A stretch of 64,000 nt of DNA from Cellvibrio sp. UBA7661. Its GTDB lineage: Bacteria; Pseudomonadota; Gammaproteobacteria; Pseudomonadales; Cellvibrionaceae. How positions within the stretch are numbered: the first letter of the stretch is position 1; the number at the start of each line of letters is the position of its first letter. The notes beneath the pieces are model-generated. The model searched no databases. It saw only the letters and a list, made by a program, of their open reading frames with translations, and had not been told where the DNA came from. The stretch lies in contig DLHT01000006.1 of assembly GCA_002483365.1 (NCBI GenBank), forward strand, positions 62,001-126,000, in the 5' to 3' direction. This document shows, in pieces, positions 43,406 through 52,090 of the stretch. A program made the translations under genes and the position numbers.

Positions 43406-46400
43406 TTAAAACGTCGCACGTACTGATAACGCGTAACGTCTATCCGTTAACGAGAAGTTTTTCGGTGTAGTGACACCATCCTGATTAAACTGCGTGCGCG
43501 TGAGCGTCATTTCATCCAACAGGTTGCTGCCTTCAATACCGATACGGAAGTTGTCATTGATCGTGTACCAGATGGACGCATCCAGATAGCCCTGGTCTTC
43601 GCTGAAAATCGGTGCAAAGGCATTGGCATCGCGACGCGTAATCAAATACTCGGAGCGCCAGTTGTAAGCAAATCGCGCCTCTATACCTTCGTACTGATAC
43701 ATCAACGCGAAGTTATAGGTGTCTTCCGACAATCCGGGCAATGGCAAATTATTGAAATTACGGAACGCATTGCGGTCACCCCCAACGGAAACACTGGTGC
43801 CGTTTTTGGTATCTTCCAAATCATCTTGCGATACGTAGGTGTAATTAAATTGCGTACCCAATCCGCTCCAGAAGCCGGGGAGGAAATCGTAAAATTGCTG
43901 ATACGCAATTTCAAAGCCCTGGATTTTTCCTTCACCTTCGTTGACTTGTTTGCGCACCAACATATCGAGCGATACATCGCTCACTGGATTCGTCACTGTG
44001 GTTAAGTAATTTCGTTCACGGAATAAATTGGTGATGTTTTTATGGAACACACTCAGTGTCAAAGAGCCCACTTCGCTGAAATACCATTCCGCCGTCAAAT
44101 CAATTTGGTCAGATTCTTCCGGTTGCAAATATGGGTTGCCGCCAACACCATTTGCACTGACCTGCATATCCACAATGGTGCCGGGGTTAGCAGGATCTTC
44201 TGTTGAGGTTACGGCAGCGTTGTAATTGACGGTGTTGCGCATATCGTAAAGCGATGGGAAAAACACTGCTTTTGATAATGCCAAACGCGCGATCACATCA
44301 TCGGTCACGCCCACACTCAAATTAAAACTGGGCAGAGTTGTGGTGTAGGTGTCCGGTTTTGCGGTATTTACCGTTGAACCATCGCCATTAAAAAATTGCG
44401 CGTAAGTAGGAAAGTTTTGTTCGTAATACGCTTGCGCAACATCGCCCAAACCCGGTTTGTTAAAGCGCGATGTGCCTGAAGCCTCCACGCCATAACTTAC
44501 GTAGCGCAACCCGAGATTGGCTTTGATCGGCATTGCCAATTCATCGTTTACAAAATCAAAACGGATGTAGGCTTCTTCACGGTCAATTCCGGTGGTGACA
44601 GTTTCGTGCGGCAAATAACCTTTGGCATCGGTAGGTTTACCATCGATCGTCACGCGCGTTGCACGGTTGTGCCAACCGCCGTTGTTCAATCCGTTTTCCA
44701 TCAGGAATGCATCGTAGGCCAGCAGATTTTTTTCCTGGGTGTTGCTCATGCGCGGGAACAAAAAGGTGCGGTTATCTCCGGCCAGACCTCTGCCGCCCAT
44801 AAAATCGCTGCCAAAATTCACCGCCTCATACAACTCCGGATTGCCCGCCATGCCCGCTGTTGGCACTGTGCCCCAAGTGTGCGAGACAGCGCCCCAGTTA
44901 ATGTATTCGTCGTCTTGTGTGGTGCGGTCGATATCAGCGAAATAAGCGCCACCGGCAACCGATTTTAACCAGCCGCCATCAATCTGGTATTCCACGTCGG
45001 CGGTGAACGAATCCATCGAACCGGTTGCGTCCACGTTGGTATCCATGATCGATACCTGATAGTAATCACAGGCACCGGCAGGGTCAGACAAATCGGTTGT
45101 GCCCGGATTTGCACCAGCAGGGCAACCCATCCAATCCGGCGCGCCGCCACTGGCATTGGTGCCCAGGAATTTCACCGTTGGCACTTTGGTGCGCAAATCG
45201 AGGAACACATCCGACATCGCAAAGCGGTTGTTGATGGTGTTATTTTCGCGGTCGTAACTGGTATCCAATGTTTGCAAATCCAATTCGATTTTCCATTTGT
45301 CATCGGGCGTGATAACCAGATTAAAACTGGCATCTTCCACGATGCTTTCGGTGCGGTCGCCGCGCGAGGAGGCAAGGTAAGCCACGTTCCACGGGTAGCT
45401 GATAGTACCGCTGGTGAAGTAGCCGTTTTCGTCAAAGGTTGCGTCATTGCCTACCAACACCGCATTCATCAGATCGGCATCAAACCCTTGTGAACTGGTG
45501 GTTGGGAAGAGCACGCGCTCGCGCCAGCTTTCCTCGGAATCCGAGCGGATAAATTCAGCGGTCGCCCTGAGTGTTTCATCCGGATTTTGCCATTGCAACG
45601 CCACATCAAAACCGTTGCGGTCGCGATTGGAATCAGCGGTTTGCATCCAGGGGCCGGTCGGCATAAATAATTTCTGCCCGGCATAACCCGGCAACTCGGT
45701 GTTACCCAAGGTCGGATATTCCGTTTGGGTCGCACTGCGCTCATAGAAGTTACTCAGATTGATGCCATCGCCGCGCGCGGTAAATTCCGATGTTGATGCG
45801 CTGATCAACAATCCGAATTCACCCACACTGGTATCCCAGCGGTCGCTGAACAAGCCCGAGTAAGAGGGCGACCAATCATCGACCAAATCGCCGTAGCTGG
45901 TTTTGGCCGAGATAAAAATTTTGCAGCCATCCATATCGAGCGGTTTACGCGTAATCAAATTCACCGTACCCGCTACACCACCGGCGATGATGTCTGAGGT
46001 CTGGTTTTTTATCACCTCAACCGTACCCACCAACTCCGGTGGAATATCTTCGTAACTCAATCCGGAAGTCCAGTTACCGGCACTGAAAGATTCGCGACCA
46101 TTGAACTGGCTGTGCACGCGGTCAAGACCACGCACCAGGACACCGCGACCTTCGGCCGCAAAGTGGTTTGGGTCTGTCGGTGCGGCAAAGCGGCCAACGG
46201 TCACACCCGGCACACGCTGCAAGGCTTCGGTGATACTTTTGTCCGGCAACGCACCAATGTCCGATGCGGTAATTACATCCTTCACCGTATCGCCTTCGCG
46301 CTTGAGCGCTTGCGCATCCTCAAGGCTGGTACGGATACCCTGCACCACAACCTCTTCCAGATCCGGATCAGCTGTATTAGCCGTTTGCGCCAACACCGGC

Positions 46401-46543
46401 GCCCCCATCGCCATGATGGAAAGCGCCAGCAGGGATTTCTTGAATCCCCGACCGCCAATGTTCAGCTCTGGTTTCTTACTGCCAATCTCACCGCCTATCC
46501 CGCTTTTTTTCTCGTCTGTTTGTTTGTTTGCGTTATTGCGCAT
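43406..46543 (-). CDS. TonB-dependent receptor 1 (Xanthomonas/Caulobacter type)
   Basis: 1045 residues from ATG 46543, with AAGGGG 6 nt upstream; the frame extends to 46693 but that part overlaps the operator repeats. Signal segment LLALSIMAMGAPVLAQ follows an unusually long charged N-tail. A TonB box (DLEEVVVQGIR), then the plug domain (ITASDIGALPDKSITEALQRV; RGVLVRGLDRVHSQ; IAGGVAGTVNLITRKPLD) and a 22-strand-type barrel ending YALSVRATF with the terminal Phe. Receptors of this TIGR01782-like class import oligosaccharides. Context (NagX, chitinases) suggests chito-oligosaccharides. Confidence 0.93.
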   Translation of the reverse strand: MRNNANKQTDEKKSGIGGEIGSKKPELNIGGRGFKKSLLALSIMAMGAPVLAQTANTADPDLEEVVVQGIRTSLEDAQALKREGDTVKDVITASDIGALPDKSITEALQRVPGVTVGRFAAPTDPNHFAAEGRGVLVRGLDRVHSQFNGRESFSAGNWTSGLSYEDIPPELVGTVEVIKNQTSDIIAGGVAGTVNLITRKPLDMDGCKIFISAKTSYGDLVDDWSPSYSGLFSDRWDTSVGEFGLLISASTSEFTARGDGINLSNFYERSATQTEYPTLGNTELPGYAGQKLFMPTGPWMQTADSNRDRNGFDVALQWQNPDETLRATAEFIRSDSEESWRERVLFPTTSSQGFDADLMNAVLVGNDATFDENGYFTSGTISYPWNVAYLASSRGDRTESIVEDASFNLVITPDDKWKIELDLQTLDTSYDRENNTINNRFAMSDVFLDLRTKVPTVKFLGTNASGGAPDWMGCPAGANPGTTDLSDPAGACDYYQVSIMDTNVDATGSMDSFTADVEYQIDGGWLKSVAGGAYFADIDRTTQDDEYINWGAVSHTWGTVPTAGMAGNPELYEAVNFGSDFMGGRGLAGDNRTFLFPRMSNTQEKNLLAYDAFLMENGLNNGGWHNRATRVTIDGKPTDAKGYLPHETVTTGIDREEAYIRFDFVNDELAMPIKANLGLRYVSYGVEASGTSRFNKPGLGDVAQAYYEQNFPTYAQFFNGDGSTVNTAKPDTYTTTLPSFNLSVGVTDDVIARLALSKAVFFPSLYDMRNTVNYNAAVTSTEDPANPGTIVDMQVSANGVGGNPYLQPEESDQIDLTAEWYFSEVGSLTLSVFHKNITNLFRERNYLTTVTNPVSDVSLDMLVRKQVNEGEGKIQGFEIAYQQFYDFLPGFWSGLGTQFNYTYVSQDDLEDTKNGTSVSVGGDRNAFRNFNNLPLPGLSEDTYNFALMYQYEGIEARFAYNWRSEYLITRRDANAFAPIFSEDQGYLDASIWYTINDNFRIGIEGSNLLDEMTLTRTQFNQDGVTTPKNFSLTDRRYALSVRATF

Positions 46544-46662
46544 AACCAACCCCTTTGTAATTTTCACGAAGTAGAAATTGACCATCCGTTGCGCGGTAAA
46601 AGCCGCAAACACGGTCATTTCGAATCTAACACTCGTGTTTTCAGGGGTTCTACAGGCCAAAA

Positions 46663-46718
46663 AAACTCGAACCACATCTACTAAAAGTCGCACCTAAAAC
46701 AATTTCTTAAAGTCGAAC
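46663..46718 (-). promoter_or_regulatory. Direct-repeat operator candidate, TBDR 1
   Basis: Three copies on the + strand: AAACTCGAAC (46663-46672), AAAGTCGCAC (46684-46693, 21 bp later) and AAAGTCGAAC (46709-46718, 25 bp further). They lie 120-175 bp upstream of the receptor start. The rest of the 46544-47082 gap holds only a terminator and a REP-like element. Confidence 0.65.
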
Positions 46719-46856
46719 CCACTATTTTGAGTGTGACTTTTGGTAATGCATCGATTTTTGAACAAGAAAGATACAGAAATGAATTGCCGAAGTGCAGATG
46801 ATTACCAAATTCCCGGTTCGATAACGTCATGACTCAAAGCCAGACAAAAAATGGGC

Positions 46857-46883
46857 AAAAAAAAGCGGATCATAACGATCCGC
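46857..46883 (-). terminator. Terminator after the GH18-CBM5-CBM6 chitinase gene
   Basis: On the minus strand GCGGATC, a 5-nt loop, GATCCGC, then eight T. It is about 200 bp past the stop codon, after a REP-like element. Its flanks resemble those of the GH16 terminator. Confidence 0.75.
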
Positions 46884-46973
46884 AAATCCGGGGGAGAATG
46901 AAAACAGTAATGTGAGATTAATCGTTTGGCCCGTTAGTCGATAATCGTGAGCTCAGCATCAGGTTCTTTACAT

Positions 46974-47040
46974 GTCATCCCCGCGTGCGGGGATCCACAG
47001 GTCTTAAATCTAAAGCTGGACTCCCGCTAGCGGGAGTGAC
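46974..47040. repeat. REP-like intergenic palindromic element
   Basis: Two hairpins, CCCCGCGTGCGGGG and CTCCCGCTAGCGGGAG, lie 30 bp apart and are enclosed by GTCA and TGAC ends (GTCATCCCCGC to GCGGGAGTGAC). Such elements are scattered between genes in many gammaproteobacteria and usually behave as non-autonomous mobile or mRNA-stabilising repeats. Only one copy is in this window. Confidence 0.7.
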
Positions 47041-47082
47041 GGCGCCAGGTCAGACCGCATCCTTGCGATTAATGTTTGGGGA

Positions 47083-48726
47083 TTACAGCTTGGTGAAGCG
47101 AATCCAATTCAGGTTCCAGCCACCTTGCGGGGCAAAAATACCAATGGCGTAGGTGCCTGCATTAATCGCCACATTGTGGGACACAGTCGTCCAGGTTTGC
47201 CAACCGCCGGTTGCTGGAATATTCACTTGCCCAAGCTGGATTGCACCGGCATTTAAATCCAGTGATAAACGCGAACCACTCGGGCTGGCCACACGGTATT
47301 CAACACGGTAAGTGCCGCTCGAAGGAAAGTTGATATTGGCGTGTGCCATCCAATCATTCGCATCAATCCAGCCCACGTTTTGGCCGCCGCCGGTATCGGT
47401 TGTGGTTTCCAGTTGCACGCCGCTCATTGAGGTATAGGCTTCCGCTTGAATCAAACGGGTAAATGCAGCCGATGATGAACTCGATGAAGAAGTACCGCCG
47501 CAAGCCGATGCCGCAATCGGCTCCCAAAAATACGTGCTTACGTTAGGGATATAACCGGGGTTTGCGTATTCCGCGATGTAGTAACCGCCTTGATAAGTGA
47601 CTTTATCGCCCACGGCATAATTTTGGCCGCTGACCCACGCAGGGCAGGCAGTTGATGTTGAGGAACTTGAACCGCCGCCGCTACCAATCTGGCTGTGAAT
47701 TGCCGCGAGCAAACTGTTTGCGCCCGCAGCATCTTGTGACAATTCCCAAATCATCACACCCGAACCTTCTTGCAGCGCGAGTTGGGTTTTAGCACGAATA
47801 GTGGGAATACCGTTGTAGGTAATGTAACTGCAACCTGCGCAGCGAGTGCCAATCACATCGGCCTGTGCAGCGCCCGCCCCAAATTGGCTGACGATGGAAT
47901 TGAAATCATACGCAGCAGCGTAACCATTAAATCCATAACCATAAAATGGAACACCTAACACCATTTTTTGTTTGGTGAGGCCGCGTGCTTTCCAGATATT
48001 AATGTCAGACACCGCCATTGAATAAGGGGAATGCTCAACACCGGCAGGCCCCCAACCCGGGCCAATTGCGTCGTATGACATGATGTTTACAAAATCAAAA
48101 TACGGCAGCGATGAGGTGGGCACCATTCCGCCAACATAAGACGCGGTTGCCGAGGTCAGTAATTTTCCTGCAGGTAATCCGTTGCGCAGCGCCTGGATAA
48201 ACGGCGTGTAATTTCCGGCGTTATCGATATTGGTGAGTACCACACCTTCAATATCAATATCCAAACCGTCCAGATTAAACGTATTAACCACCTGCAATAA
48301 ATTATTCACTACCGTCGCGCGGTTTGCCGGTTGCAACAGCGTTTGCCAATTGCCGGAACAAGGTGGCAACACACCACCGGCAACCGACACTAATACTTTT
48401 ACACCGGCTTGATGGGCTTTATTTACTACGTATTGAATATCCGCAGCGCTGGCTCCCTCCATACACACCGGATTACCGCCACTTAAAAACGCGCCGCTCG
48501 CATTCGGGTTGAGAAACGACAAATTCAAATGGGTTAATTTACTTAAATCTGTACGGTCAATAACAGCCGGCATATTTTTATAGGAGGGAATGTAACCAAC
48601 TACTTTGGTCTGCGCCTGTACCGCCTGCGCAACACCGGCCGATACTGCAACGGCCGCGCACACCACACCTAGCCAACGTTTAATGACGCAATACGATTGT
48701 GAAAAAGAAGAAAGATCTGCACGCAT
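47083..48726 (-). CDS. Secreted GH18 chitinase with CBM5/12 and CBM6
   Basis: 547 residues, signal peptide ending AQAVQAQ. The GH18 barrel (about 40-350) has the catalytic motif DGLDIDIEG (Asp153, Asp156, Asp158 and acid Glu160), plus SYDAIGPGW and MIWELSQDAAG. After a Gly/Ser linker comes a CBM5/12 chitin-binding module (ACPAWVSGQNYAVGDKVTY to FWEPI, about 365-410), a Ser linker and a C-terminal CBM6 (about 425-547). It should cleave chitin outside the cell. GAGG lies 11-14 nt upstream of ATG 48726. Barrel is close to the GH18 at 60.6-62 kb, a likely paralogue. Confidence 0.95.
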   Translation of the reverse strand: MRADLSSFSQSYCVIKRWLGVVCAAVAVSAGVAQAVQAQTKVVGYIPSYKNMPAVIDRTDLSKLTHLNLSFLNPNASGAFLSGGNPVCMEGASAADIQYVVNKAHQAGVKVLVSVAGGVLPPCSGNWQTLLQPANRATVVNNLLQVVNTFNLDGLDIDIEGVVLTNIDNAGNYTPFIQALRNGLPAGKLLTSATASYVGGMVPTSSLPYFDFVNIMSYDAIGPGWGPAGVEHSPYSMAVSDINIWKARGLTKQKMVLGVPFYGYGFNGYAAAYDFNSIVSQFGAGAAQADVIGTRCAGCSYITYNGIPTIRAKTQLALQEGSGVMIWELSQDAAGANSLLAAIHSQIGSGGGSSSSTSTACPAWVSGQNYAVGDKVTYQGGYYIAEYANPGYIPNVSTYFWEPIAASACGGTSSSSSSSAAFTRLIQAEAYTSMSGVQLETTTDTGGGQNVGWIDANDWMAHANINFPSSGTYRVEYRVASPSGSRLSLDLNAGAIQLGQVNIPATGGWQTWTTVSHNVAINAGTYAIGIFAPQGGWNLNWIRFTKL

Positions 48727-48819
48727 AGAAAGTTAGCCTCTGTTCGTTATTTGTGTAATCAAGCAATAACATCAAATCCACGCTAACACCGGCTAAAAAA
48801 CACCTCAACGCGCGACATC

Positions 48820-48850
48820 AAGATCGCACCCGATCGCCGCAAAGTCTTAC
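48820..48850 (-). promoter_or_regulatory. Direct-repeat operator candidate, GH18-CBM5-CBM6 gene
   Basis: AAGATCGCAC (48820-48829) and AAAGTCTTAC (48841-48850) on the + strand, exactly 21 bp apart and 94-124 bp before the chitinase start. Less conserved than the other sites, but spacing and distance agree. The remainder of the 48727-49102 gap contains a terminator for the small-peptide gene and no other gene. Confidence 0.5.
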
Positions 48851-49003
48851 CTGGGAATAAACAAGTGGGATGCAAAAATGACAAACCGGTCACATTAAAA
48901 TGAATGTGCCACTTTGGTGAAAAACGGGAGTGGGATAAGACGTTGCGCGCGGGCTATATCTGACAGGCGAACAAATCCATACAGAAGCAAAAACAGAAAC
49001 GGC

Positions 49004-49036
49004 ATAAATAAAAAAGCCAGAATTTTGAGCTCTGGC
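49004..49036 (-). terminator. Terminator of the small-peptide transcription unit
   Basis: On the minus strand GCCAGA, a 9-nt loop, TCTGGC, then TTTTTTATTTAT. It starts 67 bp past the stop of the 45-codon gene at 49103-49240. Confidence 0.72.
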
Positions 49037-49102
49037 AAGTCACGGGAAAACACGGTTAAAAACCGTAAGGCAAAAATATCAAGGCAGGAATTTAATAGCT
49101 GT

Positions 49103-49240
49103 TCAACAGAACGACAACAGCACGATAAAAGCCACAAGCAACGCAGTATTAACGCAATAAAACCACGTCAACCATTTGCCACCTTGCGACGGTTTATCGC
49201 TGGTGGGTGCACCCGAAGTGCAAGCGATAAAATTTGCCAT
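49103..49240 (-). CDS. Small membrane peptide, 45 residues
   Basis: ATG 49240 has a GAAGGTGGG sequence 8-16 nt upstream. The product starts MANFIACTSGAPTSDKP, has a short basic/Gln stretch and ends with one membrane helix (WFYCVNTALLVAFIVLLSFC). Although tiny, it looks like a real transcription unit: a locus-type operator half-site lies 97-106 bp upstream and a terminator 67 bp downstream. Three Cys residues. No family recognised. It could be a regulator or partner of an envelope protein in the chitin locus. The open frame extends to 49375. Confidence 0.5.
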   Translation of the reverse strand: MANFIACTSGAPTSDKPSQGGKWLTWFYCVNTALLVAFIVLLSFC

Positions 49241-49336
49241 AAGCACACCCACCTTCAAAAAACTGTCCGACATATACCTTAAAACCACATTAGCACCGCT
49301 ATTACAGGCCAGCAATAACGTATTTTGGTAGGAATG

Positions 49337-49366
49337 AAAGTCGAACTTTTCAGGCAAAAACAGAAC
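49337..49366 (-). promoter_or_regulatory. Operator candidate upstream of the small peptide
   Basis: A perfect AAAGTCGAAC on the + strand (49337-49346) with a degenerate partner AAAACAGAAC (49357-49366) 20 bp away. It is 97-126 bp before the small-peptide start. Confidence 0.5.
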
Positions 49367-49448
49367 CCTTCTCAATTTTACCCTGTTAAAAATGGAACGG
49401 CTTTGGCCAATAGATTAATAAAAAATAAGATTTCAAAAGACCAGCTAA

Positions 49449-50957
49449 TCAATTGATCCCAAGCAGCTCGTTGTGTGTTTTAAAGTTCAAACCACATCGA
49501 CGAATAAAATCCGCCAATTGCGCTATATCCTGACCGGATTTCACTTGGTTATTTAGTGCATCTTCCCTTAACGGCGGGAACACGCCATAACCGGCCAGTA
49601 AACATGCCCATGATTTGGGTTGATAACTGCCGATTAAGTTATTGGCGTACATATTTTTGGCAAAGTCACCACCGGCTTGCCAAAAATGCAGAACTTGTTT
49701 GAGCGATTCCGATAAATGCGTATTGGCCGCATTATCTTTCCAGTAATCTGTATCTCTGCGCTGGTTCGCTTTGTAATGACAAACAATATAATCCCTCACG
49801 CCGTCAAATCGGGCATTCATTTCTTTATTGAATTCATTTTCATATTGATTGGTGTACGCGCCTTTTTCGTAGCATTTAATAAACGCCGAAAGAGTATTAA
49901 ACGAGAGTGCAAGCGCAGTAGCTTCTAATGGCTCAATAAACCCTTGCGACAAACCTACCGCTACACAGTTTTTTTCCCAATGTTTTTCAACTCGCCCGAC
50001 TTTCATCTGCAAATGTCTGGCAGCAACATCGCTATCCAGCATTCCCAAATGTTGTCTTAATTCAGTTTCAGCTTGATCTGGCGTAATGTAATCAGCACTG
50101 TAAACATAACCGTTGCCAAAACGATTGATGAGTGGAATTTTCCACGCCCAACCATTTGAAAGCGCAGTTGATCTAGTTTCGGGTGGAATCACATCTGAAA
50201 TGGCGGTCGGCATTACCACCGCCGCATTATTAAACAAATTTTCTTTAAAACTAATGTGAGTGACTTTTAATGCGCTCTGCAATAACAGCGATTTGAAACC
50301 GGAACAATCAATAAAAAAATCCGCATCAATAAGGCTGTTATCTTCCAGACGCACCGAAGCCAATTCTCCGTATGGATTCATAATGACTTCAGTCACTGTG
50401 CCAAAAATGCGTTTAACACCACGGCTAATCGCTTTTTCGGCAAGATATTGTCCCAACAAGCCCGAATCAAAATGGTAACCATAGGCGACGCCAAACGGAA
50501 AATTTTCCGTTGGTATAGGGCCCAGATTTTTTTGGGTGATATAGGTTTCTAAAAAATAAGTGTCCGGATGCGCATTCACGTTATAACCCTGCATGCGCGC
50601 ATGAATGTTTGCAAAAAAAGCAGGCACCGTAAATATATCATCTGTCTGCGCAGGAAATGGGTGAAAGTAACTCTCATAGCCCGGAATCGATGACCAATTA
50701 ACAAATGAGATACCGTTTTTGTAAGTGGCATTGCAGCGCGGCATCCAATCAGATTCTTCAATACCTACTTCATCAAAAAAGAATTTCAAATGCGGTGTTG
50801 AACCCTCGCCCACACCAATAATGCCAATATCACTGGACTCAAGCAGACAAATTTCCATATCGCGCCAACGAGTGGCAAATAAATTGGCTGCCATCCACCC
50901 CGCTGTGCCACCGCCGACGATCAGTATTTTTTTAGGTTTTTTTGCTTCGCTTGTCAT
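49449..50957 (-). CDS. Tryptophan-halogenase-family flavoprotein B
   Basis: 502 residues. FAD motif ILIVGGGTAGWMAANLF, GVGEGSTPHL loop, Lys80 in NATYKNGISFVNW, GWAWKIPLINRFGNG and GFIEPLEATA with the catalytic-type Glu. It is a divergent branch: VGEGSTP replaces VGEATIP and PLEAT replaces PLEST. Last gene of the unit halogenase C, cupin, halogenase B, 91 bp after the cupin gene. Probably FAD-dependent and cytoplasmic; substrate unknown. Confidence 0.9.
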   Translation of the reverse strand: MTSEAKKPKKILIVGGGTAGWMAANLFATRWRDMEICLLESSDIGIIGVGEGSTPHLKFFFDEVGIEESDWMPRCNATYKNGISFVNWSSIPGYESYFHPFPAQTDDIFTVPAFFANIHARMQGYNVNAHPDTYFLETYITQKNLGPIPTENFPFGVAYGYHFDSGLLGQYLAEKAISRGVKRIFGTVTEVIMNPYGELASVRLEDNSLIDADFFIDCSGFKSLLLQSALKVTHISFKENLFNNAAVVMPTAISDVIPPETRSTALSNGWAWKIPLINRFGNGYVYSADYITPDQAETELRQHLGMLDSDVAARHLQMKVGRVEKHWEKNCVAVGLSQGFIEPLEATALALSFNTLSAFIKCYEKGAYTNQYENEFNKEMNARFDGVRDYIVCHYKANQRRDTDYWKDNAANTHLSESLKQVLHFWQAGGDFAKNMYANNLIGSYQPKSWACLLAGYGVFPPLREDALNNQVKSGQDIAQLADFIRRCGLNFKTHNELLGIN

Positions 50958-51048
50958 TTGGCTAGTTCGCTTTTACATACATGAATCTATTGAATACGCG
51001 CTACCGGATTTGCGCCTACTGATTGCGCACAGCACTGGTTTCACAAAA

Positions 51049-52065
51049 TTACTTTTTCAGCTTTTCAATAAAATAATCTTTAACCGACCTTACATAATCG
51101 AGCGACATTTTCCCCAGCACATGATGTTGGTGTTCAGGAATATACGAGGCAGGATCTACCCCTTGTTTAAATAAATAATGGTCAAACATATAACGCCATG
51201 CCTTGCGCTGGTTGGGGGTCAAATCGCGCATGGCCAGCAGCGCAATATTTAAACTGTCGATCGGGCTTGGCGATGTTGCACTTTTCGCGGCAGAACCATT
51301 CCACCAATAATTCATCAGCGCATTTACTTTTGCCAATGACTCCACATGATGCCACCAGAGCATAGGGATAAAAATGGCATCGCCCGCTTCAAGCTCTGCG
51401 CAATAAGCATTATCCAATGCCGTTTTAAATAATGGATATCGTTCAAAATCCGGAGCATGTAAATCCACCATGCTCACTGGTGCTCCTGCAGGTGTGAAGT
51501 TGAGTGGGCCGGGATATAAATTGCCGGTTTGATCCGGTGGAAATAATATAAAACGCCGCTTGCCGGCAACAACGCAGGCAATATTGTCTGCGCCATCGTA
51601 ATGCGCACTCACAATACCTTCATTGCCAACCCATAAACGCGGCTCGGTTGTGGGAAAAAACTCTGAGGTATTTTCCTCACTCAAACCGGGCAAGAGCTCA
51701 CTTGGCGACGAATTTTGCATAGAAATAGCCGGATAAATTTCCCGATCCATTAACTCCAGCATGCGCCCCAAAAACAAATCAACACGCTCTTCGCCGCTGA
51801 TGTAATTCACGTCGGTTAATTCATCGTTATAAAAAAACCGTTTTTTCGCTACCGGCGGAGCGACAAAAATACGGGCTTTTTTACCGTTATAAAAACGCGT
51901 TAGATAGGATACAAAATCCTGCGGGGATTGTTGTGCTGCAACAACCAGCGGCCAACGTTTTGCAAAACCGCGAATAACCACCGGCTTGTGCTCAGGTGCT
52001 ATCTGCCCGAAAAACTGGTCAGCGCTCAGCTGATGGTATTCCGGTATTTGTTTGTACACCGTCAT
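51049..52065 (-). CDS. JmjC/cupin_8-type Fe(II)/2-oxoglutarate oxygenase-like protein
   Basis: 338 residues. The N-terminal KPVVIRGFAKRWPLV motif and the metal-binding HxD (AHYDGADNIACVV) with GKRRFILFPP and a later His in IPMLWWHHVESL are those of cupin_8/JmjC hydroxylases. The first His, the Asp and the distal His of the iron triad are all in place. Such genes commonly sit between Trp-halogenase genes in TonB-receptor loci, but the target (protein side chain or small molecule) is not known. Starts 25 bp after halogenase C. Confidence 0.9.
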   Translation of the reverse strand: MTVYKQIPEYHQLSADQFFGQIAPEHKPVVIRGFAKRWPLVVAAQQSPQDFVSYLTRFYNGKKARIFVAPPVAKKRFFYNDELTDVNYISGEERVDLFLGRMLELMDREIYPAISMQNSSPSELLPGLSEENTSEFFPTTEPRLWVGNEGIVSAHYDGADNIACVVAGKRRFILFPPDQTGNLYPGPLNFTPAGAPVSMVDLHAPDFERYPLFKTALDNAYCAELEAGDAIFIPMLWWHHVESLAKVNALMNYWWNGSAAKSATSPSPIDSLNIALLAMRDLTPNQRKAWRYMFDHYLFKQGVDPASYIPEHQHHVLGKMSLDYVRSVKDYFIEKLKK

Positions 52066-52090
52066 ATTTATGTGCTCTTGATATAGCTGC

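Noticed and set aside
48879..48898. AATGACA-like sequence upstream of the GH18-CBM6 gene, as a second NagR-type site
   Set aside because: Only the outer four bases and one other pair are complementary; the centre is not palindromic, so it is not a credible operator.
48895..49137. 80-codon minus-strand frame next to the small-peptide gene
   Set aside because: It overlaps the peptide's end in another frame and runs through the terminator hairpin, so translation is unlikely.
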